DNA of 64,000 nucleotides, from assembly GCA_036850595.1 (NCBI GenBank), contig CM072161.1, positions 8,143,905 through 8,207,904 of the forward strand, read 5' to 3'. Under the pieces are notes generated by a model, which made no database searches, had not been told where the DNA came from, and saw nothing but the letters and a program-made list of their open reading frames with translations. Origin of the DNA: Rhyacichthys aspro (Eukaryota > Chordata > Actinopteri > Gobiiformes > Rhyacichthyidae). Positions within the stretch are counted from its first letter, which is position 1, and each line of letters opens with the position of its first letter. The translations under genes were made by a program, and so were the position numbers. This document shows positions 54,801-64,000 of this stretch, piece after piece.

Positions 54801-57538
54801 GATCCCAGAACCTGGTTATCGTTGGGGTGGCTGTGCTGACAACCTGCACTATGGTCTGGTCATGGGCTCCAAGTTCTCTGACGCTCCCATGAAGATGAAG
54901 AGGCCAGGCTCCCACGCCAATAAACTCATGCACCTGCATAACAGTGAAGTTGGCAGACGGGTAATTTCATTATTTATAATTATTAAATAATATAGTAAAG
55001 TAAATAAAAAAGATTTGTGATTTAACATTCACAACCAGAACATGCAGTTAGCTGTCCTTGTACCATGTAACCATTGTACTTTTGTGTGTAGGCTCTGAGA
55101 GATGCACTGGTGATGAAGTGTAAATGCCACGGCGTGTCTGGCTCCTGCTCCATAAGAACCTGCTGGAGAGGCCTGCAAGACCTCAGAGAGATCGCCATGG
55201 ACCTAAAGACCAAGTACCTGTCTGCCACCAAAGTGGTGCCGAGGCCTATGGGGACACGCAAACAACTAGTGCCCAAAGACATCGACATCAGGCCAGTGAG
55301 GGAGAATGAGCTGGTCTATCTGCAGAGTTCTCCGGACTTCTGTGCCAAAAATGAAAAACTAGGATCCGTTGGCACTCAGGACAGGTAGGAGCGCATTAAA
55401 TTGCATAAACAGTATGTTAAAATACATCCTTTCTAATGACAAATAGGAAGTGACTGTCGGCTCATTCAGGATGTTGACTTTAGTGAAGAGCCATCCTGGT
55501 GGCACCATTTAGTTAGCAAGCTGTCTGATAAGAAGCAGCAGCCCGTGAGAGTGCTGTGTCTGCGGCTTGTCTGAGCATGTGTCACAGAGAAGGCCACCGT
55601 GACTCGAGTCCTTGTCCCACTATCTGAAAACACTGACTCATGTAGCTATACTTAGGATAAAGTGCACTTAAGCTGATATTGATTGGAGAGGGTCGCACAA
55701 ATGGGGAAATAGTTAATGGTCCCCACGAGATACAACCCTGCTCACAGTTTAGCCGCGGTGTTTGAGCTCGGACAGCGCTGTGCCATGTGTCGTTGCAGAG
55801 AATTTAGTGAGGAGCCTGTTTGTCTGTGGGTCTGACTCATGATCTCACAAAGTAATCTCAAAATATTGGACAAATAGGAAACACCATCATGGAAGCTTAT
55901 TAAATTGTCCCATTATCTTTGATCCAGCAGATGGCTACTCATTTCTTGAGTTTGGAATGTTTTTTCTCCCACCATAAATATTACTTTCATGAGTGATCTT
56001 ACTGAATGTTTAAACAATTCTTGGCAGTGTAAGGAAAAGTAAAAACCCGGCTGTAAGTTAGAAATGCAATTTGTCATATGACCACTGCACATAACATATA
56101 TTATCTTGACATGCGTTGTGTCACGGACACTCACTGCTCAGTGCGGCTCTTGTCTACAGCCTGATAACGGTACATCGTTACTGCATTAGCCAAGTCACGA
56201 GACGCCCAGTTTTTATGTGTCATTAACCCAGTGTGTGCTGCCGATATGCTCCATGTGATCTGAGTGTATGAGAAGACGTTTGAGCTGTAATGTAACCATC
56301 ACTGCTACTTAATGTGAGTTTTTAATATAATGAATGAGCAACTGAAACTACAATCACAGCATTGACTCAAACTCCTGATCTCTGTCTCTCAGACCACTGA
56401 TCCAGTTGCTGATGTCTTGGTCAGTTGTGGTCGCTTCTATATTAGCCCATAAAGCCAAATTGACTGGGGGTTTCTTGATCTTTGAATCTAATCCATTTAC
56501 ATGAGAGTATCTGGGTCAGTGACATTTGCAGATGTTGCTAATGGATAAAGTGTGACTGCTGGTTTAAAGGAGTAAGAGGGGAATTATTGAAGAGTGTGCT
56601 TTTGTCTTAAATTACATTACAGCGCTTCTGCTTTTACCAGCGGATGTGGAGAGCAGAATATTTAGGCCTCTCCTCTTGCTCCATTTACAGCACGACAGTA
56701 ATATAACTGAATCTTGTTCCTGACATAACATAACTATGCAGGCTTTCTGTGTAATTCCCCACTCCCACAGATGTAATAAACCTGTCTTAGACTCTAAATG
56801 ACTCCTGTCCTTCTCCCTCCCCCCTTCCTTCACTCCCACAGCAGCCATCAGCTCAATGTCTTTCTCACCATGCCGGTCTTTAACACTTTGCCATCATAAA
56901 ACAATGCAATTATGTGCAGAGGGCAACCTAAAGAGACTGAGGCCAGCCTTACTTATTCAGGCTGATTTACAGCGGGGCTATTCTCCGCTCATTCAGGACA
57001 GCTTAGGGCTCCCAGCATCCACCGCCCAAAGACAGCGAAACAAAAAGAAAATGAGAGAAAAAAATGTTTAGAAAAAGGACTGCACAAAAGGTTAAGGCCA
57101 ACAGGTCAGGCCCTTTTTTAAGACTATTGTGGCCACTTGAGGGGTCGAGGGATTGTAAACACAGTCAGACTAAATGTTTTAGAATGACGCTATAAACTTG
57201 ATTGTCTTGGGCAGGCTGAAAATATTTTAGCTTTCACGGCTGCTGCCACTGTGTAAAGCTGTTGTGTGCAGAGTATACTGTCCTTTTTACAGACAGATCT
57301 GTATTAACAACAAAGAAATCGAACTGAAACATGTCTTTTCTCTGTTTGTCCGTGTTAATTTAGGCAGTGCAACAAGACGTCCGTGGGGAGTGACAGCTGC
57401 GACCTAATGTGTTGTGGCCGTGGCTACAACCCCTACACAGAGAAGCTGGTGGAGCGCTGCCACTGCAAGTATCACTGGTGCTGCTACGTAACCTGCAAGA
57501 AGTGTGAGCGGATCGTGGAGAGATACGTTTGTAAATGA
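51896..57538 (+). CDS. wnt11: Wnt11 secreted signalling ligand (formerly wnt11r in fish)
   Basis: Secreted lipid-modified ligand acting mainly through non-canonical (planar cell polarity) Frizzled signalling. Five coding exons: 51896-51978, 53511-53755, 54683-54960, 55092-55384 and 57364-57538. They give exactly 357 aa (human 354). A signal peptide is visible (MRSSSHVLRFVVFTALLLSQ, then VCSG). The mature start IKWLALSHAPTS and the block AAREVKKTCQKTFADMRWNC follow. The palmitoleoylation site lies in CKCHGVSGSCSIRTCW and is intact. The C-terminal cysteine array (CDLMCCGRGYNPYTEKLVER, then CHCKYHWCCYVTCKKCERIV and VCK) is complete. The N-terminus and the YALSAATISHTIARAC block match human WNT11 better than the divergent fish wnt11f2 (silberblick). 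Its position next to THAP genes also matches human THAP12-WNT11. AATAAA is at 58325. Confidence 0.97.
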
Positions 57539-60500
57539 GTCCGAGCTGCCGGCCCCACAGCTGCCTTCTACTTGTACCCAGCCGCCCAAGGCTACAGATT
57601 AACCAAAGCACTACAATACCAACAAGGCTTACTTTGTCTTAAGCTTCAGCATGTGTATTTCAACAAGAACTGCTCTAGTCTTGTGTCAATATAGTTTTTG
57701 TATCAATCTCCAAACTCTCAATTGGGTTTTTAAGCTTATGCTTCACAAACCAGGACTTTGGAGTGCGTGACAGTGCCAGTTGGTTTCGTGAAGACCACCG
57801 TCCTCCTGGGTAATTTCTTTTTTTTCTAGAAATGATAAGTTCCCAAACAGGGACATTCAAAGTCTATTTTATTATATCTTTAATAAAATAAATGTTATTG
57901 GATTTTATGCTGGAGGAGTGGGACTGTCTTTTCTCTTCAGTAGGCATCATTCCACGGAAAAAGGGTTCAAACGGATCCACATGGTACTTTTCTAGGTACA
58001 ACTGACATATTTCCTCTGAAATAATGGACAATAGAGGACGCAAGGAGAACACAAAGGGAATTTTTAAGTATTTTTCTATCACGGAGCATTTTTGTGGTTG
58101 ACATTTTGGACTTGCAAACAGATCTTCTTCTGGGCCATACCCACATCCCTGTGGATTATGCGAAGAGAATTAAGAACTTTTCAATTTGTGATGCTGCATT
58201 ATATCTCTATTATGTCTGAATCCAGGCAGTTCGAAATATATATTTTTCAGAGCATATGAGCTGAACTCATGGATTTTGTAAACCACTTCTGTGTGGATGT
58301 ACATACTGTTATTTTGTATACTGAAATAAAGAAAGAAGTATTTATAAAATAAATCTTTAACATCATCTTTACACATTTTGGGTTACTCAGTTTCTTGTTA
58401 CAGGTATTAAACCCGAAACCAAATGACAATTAGTAAAGCAATATTCATGGTATGGTCCCTGAAGGTTGCAAATGAACATAACACAGATTGTAATCATTTC
58501 CAAAGTTAACGTGACAGTCTATTGTGATGTCGTTCTAAATGACCCAAAGCCTGAGAAAACATTCCACATCTTTACAAATGCTGCACGCAAATAGGTTTTA
58601 TTCCACTCCTCTTGTGATCTGAACAGACATCTGCCAAAAGCCAGATGTCCAATGCCCAAACATCAATTCAAAAATAAAGAGCTGTCACATTAAATTTAAA
58701 TATGTAACCAGAATATTTGGCTTTTAGATGAGACATTTGCACAGAATATTTGTGCAGAATAAAGCCAACATATTCCCATCTGAACAGCGTTGTGTTGCAT
58801 AAAGCGGTTCTCATGATTTGATAGAAATAGCAGTGGAAGAAGCTCGCACTGTGAGCTCACATGACACATAGCACCAACCCGCTCTACTCCACCTGACCTG
58901 AGCCTGTGCATACACTCAGAAAGTGCCAAAACAAAAGTTAACAACCTACTCAACAATAACACGGCACAGGGAATGTTATGTGGGGCTGTTTCATAAAAAC
59001 TGAATTGTTTGGCAGCTCATTTCATTTCAGGCTACAATCAGTCGTTATGGAATGTCTGCATTAGGTAATAAAAACAGACTTAGGATATAACCTCAAAACA
59101 TGGAACGAACATTGATCCCACAGAGAAACAAAGACACGGCTGAGTAAAAGTATGACCCAGTCTTGTTACTTAACAACAGCTTCTGAAAAGGCCCAAGCTA
59201 ACGATTCGATCTGTGGACGTTGGAGAGCAGCTGCCAGACAACAGAAAAGGACAAACACAATGAGCTGTGGTCTTTTGGGTCGGGGGCAGGGGTGTGTGCA
59301 GGTGAGTGGGGGTCTTCTCGGTCTGTCCGCAAACAGGCAACTCAATCGACAGCCTCAAGGACTCTTCAGCCACTGGCATTCCTCGGCCTGGCAGTTGGAA
59401 AGAATAGCACAATCCTTCACCGCTGTCCAGAGTCTCGGCACCAACGCGAAGCCTGTCCCGTTGAAAGAGGACACACACACGCTCGCTCTTTCAAACCAGA
59501 ATAGAGATGGATAAACGCGGACAGGAAGCCCGTTTGAACTCCTGACCCCTTTAGCGATGGTGCCAAGGTCCGTGACTACTCTCCAAATCCACTTATCAGC
59601 TTCTCTGTCAATTTAGCGCAGGACTAGGAATTCAGTACATTTTTCAGCATTGTTCTTAGATAAACATTTACATCGTATTGAGAAACACTTCAGGCATTCG
59701 TCAGACATCAATGCCACTTCTAACTATCACTGCTTATAAAAGTCAGCATGACATTAGACTAATTTCATCACACCTCCAGAGATTAGATAGACTAAAATCT
59801 GCCCTGCTGAATCGCGGAACCTGGCCTATAAGCAACTACTGTTATCACTGCGTCGTGCAAGTATTCGAGTGACCTTCGTGTAACCCTTTAAGAATGTTCC
59901 ACTTGGACACAATCCATAGAGAAGATCAACGTTCATTTGCTTTACATTTTAATTCAAACTGATCGACCTCTCGCAGCGGAAGGAAATGAATGGGTTGGAG
60001 TGTTGACTGAGATCGGGCCAGAATAGTTTTGAGTGGCCCTTATCCAGGCTGTTAAAGTCTATTGTGTCCCAGGGAAGACAAAACAAAAGTAAAGACAACA
60101 AAAAACGGAACTAATCACCGCTGAAGTTTATAGTACGGCTCTCTTTTTGCCCCGAAGTATCTAAGTATCTTTTCATGGTTGGTTTGACCTCTCGCTCTGT
60201 GGGAATTGCCCGGTAATAGAGAGGGAACAGAGGACTTTAATGGAGAGCAGTCAAAATATCGGAGGGTTAATGTCGGCCGGCACAATATAAAGCCAATTGC
60301 CTTTGTGCAGCCGGTGCTCGAGATAACTAGCAGTGAATGAGGGAGACAAAGAATTCGGCTGGAGTGGTAAAGCCTTTCAGATGTGCTGACCCGTACTGTA
60401 AATGGACTTTTGTGGGCCCATCCCCCATGCTCACTCACACTCCAGCTTTTAAATAGGAGCCCAGGAGTATGTGCTGTTGAAGGCCATTTTTTGTTTTGCA

Positions 60501-63500
60501 GTGTGTGTGTTTGTGGGTGTGTCCTGCGCTGAGTTGCTGGGAGATAACAGATCTTGTTAAGCATGCACCTATCTGGCCAAAAAAAACCCAAAAAAAACAC
60601 ACAACGCATGTCAATTTTAGGAAATGAAAAAATGAAATTGTAATCTTTTCTTTTGTTTGGAAAATAACAATGGTAAAGTATTTAGAATAAAGTTAGCCTA
60701 TGCTTTTGGGATTTATTTTCGTCATGGTCTCGGACATTGAAGGCGATCCAAGCTAGATCTTCACTCTGAGCCAGTCTGTCAATAATAATGCAATATTCTA
60801 TAATTTAATACAGCACACAAATTTGGACTATGTTTAGAAGTGAGGCCGAGTCTGAGAAGAGCTGAGGAGCTTCAAGCTGGACAAAACAGCTACAGCAGAT
60901 TTTAATAATTCATTCAATTTCCCAAACTAAATCAAGTATAAACTCTTCTAAAATATGATCATTTCGGTGTTTGAAAATGCCAAATCTAAATCATACTGAG
61001 TCATATTCAGGTCTGATTTGTGTTGTCTCCACACAAGTAGAAACACTTAGGATGACATTAATAATGCTATATGCCAAATAGTTTGGGATAAAACGATTTT
61101 GTTCGTTTTCAGACGACACTCTCCAAATGCCGCAGCAGATAAATGGAACGGGCCTAGTCTCAACACACAGTGAATCAGAGCCCACCTCCAGACCTCCGGC
61201 AACAAGACGTGGAGTGTAAACTATCAGCGCAGAGCACTGGGGACAAATTAATGCGAATAAAAGAAAACAGCAAGCTAAGTACTCTGGGAAAAGTAAACAG
61301 CGCTCAGTGTAATGGCAGTAAATCTGGCAGGGAGGGGAGTGGGGCCTGCACCCTTAGTTCGAGAAGTCAACAAAACGTCCGGCTAACTACCAGAACCCAG
61401 AGAGGTTAAAAGGGGTAGCGGAGCGGCTTTATTCACATGAAGATCAGTAAAAGGCCGCCGTGTTTACCCAGTGTCTGGTTTAGTCCAATTATGCAAAATG
61501 GAGAGTAATTTAAAGCGAAAATTCAGTCTGAAGGGCATTGATTCACGTTTGTCTCCTTTGTATTGGGCTTTATGTTTTAACCACTGAAAGGACATCAAAC
61601 CCACAACTGTTCCGAGCCTGCGCGAGAGAACAACTGATGAAAAACATGCACCTAGCCAGCAGCGCTCAGCTCCAGTGATGACCTGATAAACGGGGCGGCC
61701 TGGCTTCCCACACATCACTTAAAGCCTCGAGCCGATCGCCTAAGTGTTTTATCACCCCACATTAGGCATTTTCAAGCGGCTAATACCCTAATAAAACAGT
61801 TAGCCGTCTTGAGCTGCCAAGTTTATTAATGACATAGAAGCGCAGCAAAGAACTCTTTTATGGTGGATGTGAAAATAATTGGGAACATTTCGAGAACAAA
61901 GAAGTGGGATTAATTAAGAATTAGTTTTAAGTTGCAGCTGTTTTAGCACATGTTGACGTTTCAATCAAACTGTCAGAGCAAAACAAACACGTCAACTTAT
62001 TTGCTGTCACTTAAAATGCACTGCGTTGATTTACAGTCATTCAGGTTCATTTTAATGGGTCGATAAAATGTATTTTTTTTATTTCTTTGAAACGCGGAAC
62101 TCATTTACTTTGCTTTATAGTGAGACAAGTATTTATCGGTTATCAGTGTTGATTTGTAGATTTTTTTCTTCCACGGCTGTGTGTGTAGCCTTTTGTTTCA
62201 GAGCGAAGTGCTGGAGTGGAGAAACGACTGTGTTTGTCATATATAGTGATATATTCAAAGCAGATGCGGACTCTGTTTATTTCTTCGAATATTTCGCTCT
62301 CAACGTGACAGACATCGCTTTAAATCAAACCTTGGCGGTTTTATTCCTCGTGAGCCGTGATTAGCGTAACACCAGAACATGAGGACAAGTTCAGACCTAA
62401 AAAAAACCCTCCTTACAGTTATTACAAGGGCCAGAAATGTTGAGTTGCTGAAAATACAGTTGGCTTAATACAGAAAGGCCCGAATGAGCTCAGTCTTCAA
62501 TCAAATCCCTCTTGATCTGGTTAGAAGCCGCTGTTCTCTTTAAGTTCCTTGAATGAATGACCGTAGCATAAAATTCCGACGTTTTTTCTTTTTGCTCCAA
62601 CTCAAGCGCATCACAGTAAATCAATCTTCGGGCCTGGCAAATCTTTCAACTGAAGCTCTTGTTTAAAGGGCTATTTTTTATTGACAAAAAAGCAAAATGG
62701 TTGTGAGGAGAGATTTCGAATTTACACACTTTTATTTCTGCCATTTGTAACGTAAGGGGTCATTTTGAGTGGTAGCCAAATTACCTCGCAACCCCCCTTT
62801 TTCTTTAACTGCTTCCATATTTTCAGGCTGAATGAGGTAATACAATTTATTTGGCAAAAGCCCGAGTTGGAAGGGCAGCCAACAAAGCCATTATGTGTGA
62901 TTAGCACTGTTCGCAGCCCTGATTTGATTTGTTAAAATTTCTGATTGGTGACTCGCCCTGTGGGAAAAGATTTTTCTTTTTTTGACTTAAGAGTGGAAAC
63001 TATGTGCCACCATTAATCATCAATAACCTGCTACTGAAATGGGAACAGGTGCCGAAATGTGTGGGATTTTGAGAAGCCAAAATGGTACAGACATATCTTG
63101 GCTGTAAGTGAGCAGCTCTAATTTCTTTGTCAAAAATGTCAGATGGTCTTAGTTGTTGGGAGGAAGAGCTGAATAAATATGATTCTGACACTTTAATGGT
63201 ACAGATATAAGTTTGGGTGTTCTATCAAAACAGTGGTGTGAATAAAAGACTAGACTGGGCCTTTGTTTTTCCTCAAAGTTGGGTCAAAAATCCTGGCTGT
63301 CTCATCTACTTATTATTCATTCTTGAGAACACGATACATTTTTGGTAAGATTTCACCGTTGTTTAGCCAAATGGAGTGACTAAACTTCCCCTCAGTGTTT
63401 TTATTTTGGTTGCCACAGTATTGTTAGTGCCTCTGGGGAAAAAACGATGCAGACAGCGGTGGCCCATGCTGTGTCTGACCCAGAGACCACAGGTTGACCG

Positions 63501-64000
63501 TATCATACCTGCAGCTTGACGCCAGCCTGATTTACTAGGCTCTATTAGAGTTGGAATAGACTCAACCCCCGACTGGGTTGTTAAATCTCCGAGCTGCTGC
63601 TGCTGCTGCTACAGTCAGTATCACGTCTCTCTGCCTCCTCCCAAAAACGCGGCCTTTATCCAATTCCCCTTTCCCAGAACACTTATGAGCAATCAGTGTG
63701 TGGTCGGACAATCTGCTATCGCTAAATACCCTGAATGGGCTCGCTGTAAAATGAGGAGAAGTAACTACAACAATGTCGTAGTGTGTAGGTAGGGGCTAAT
63801 TGCTAGTCACAGCAAACAGACATTAATATTGAGGTCTTTTCCTAATACAGCGCCAAAACTATAGATTTTTATTTACTGCAGCTGCATGCTATTACCTCAC
63901 AGCAAGAAGGTCCCAGATTTGATCTACAGTCGGGACGGGGACAACTCTGTGTGGAGTTTGCATATTCTCCCTGTGTCTGCGTAAAGTTTTCTTCGGGTGC
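57539..64000. other. wnt11 3'UTR and intergenic DNA
   Basis: The wnt11 3'UTR probably ends shortly after AATAAA at 58325. The remaining 5.6 kb has no supported gene on either strand. A short (CTG)n run is at about 63594-63609. The long minus-strand open frame at 60115-60609 (164 codons) lacks splice context and recognisable motifs. Parts of 60700-63000 could be conserved noncoding elements near a developmental gene, but that cannot be judged from one sequence. Confidence 0.5.

Noticed and set aside
60115..60609. 164-codon minus-strand open frame downstream of wnt11
   Set aside because: No recognisable domain, no splice partners, and composition like the surrounding intergenic DNA.

Overview
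The window is from a teleost fish chromosome. Genes are split by short GT-AG introns, intergenic DNA is AT-rich with fish-type dispersed repeats, and every protein has vertebrate orthologues. I see no prokaryotic or viral genes, rRNA, tRNA or CRISPR. I rebuilt eight protein-coding genes exon by exon. Seven close exactly in frame; one (CKAP2 family) has a doubtful splice junction.

Layout: 1-6819 is upstream DNA with two blocks of a 21-bp minisatellite. b3gat1 (+, 6820-8686) makes the HNK-1 glucuronyltransferase. A GH35 beta-galactosidase-like gene (-, 10720-16067) converges on it. ei24 (+, 17242-20140) is head-to-head with the GH35 gene. stt3a (+, 22300-27050) is the catalytic oligosaccharyltransferase subunit and carries two nonautonomous DNA transposons in its introns. 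A CKAP2/CKAP2L-family gene (-, 27676-29846) converges on stt3a and is head-to-head with a THAP12-type gene (+, 30987-33617). A second THAP gene (+, 34834-44073) follows, then about 8 kb without genes, wnt11 (+, 51896-57538), and 6.5 kb without recognisable genes. In human, relatives of the first four genes lie on 11q24-25 and THAP12-WNT11 on 11q13.5, so the window joins two pieces of human 11q.

The most unusual locus is 34834-44073. It reads as one 11-exon gene of about 2,436 codons: one THAP zinc finger followed by four tandem copies of the hAT-transposase-derived body that THAP12 (PRKRIR) carries once. Each extra copy is a two-exon cassette, a short linker exon (31-49 bp, phase 0 to 1) plus a long exon (1.5-1.8 kb, phase 1 to 0), matching exons 4 and 5 of the neighbouring single-copy THAP12 gene. 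Introns between cassettes are only about 80-290 bp, leaving little room for separate promoters.

The second notable point is the GH35 gene. It is full length (637 aa) with an intact frame, but the expected acid/base Glu is Ala and the expected nucleophile Glu is Asp, so it is a candidate pseudoenzyme. The genes are otherwise independent: glycan synthesis (b3gat1, stt3a), ER/autophagy (ei24), mitosis (CKAP2 family), THAP regulators and Wnt signalling.
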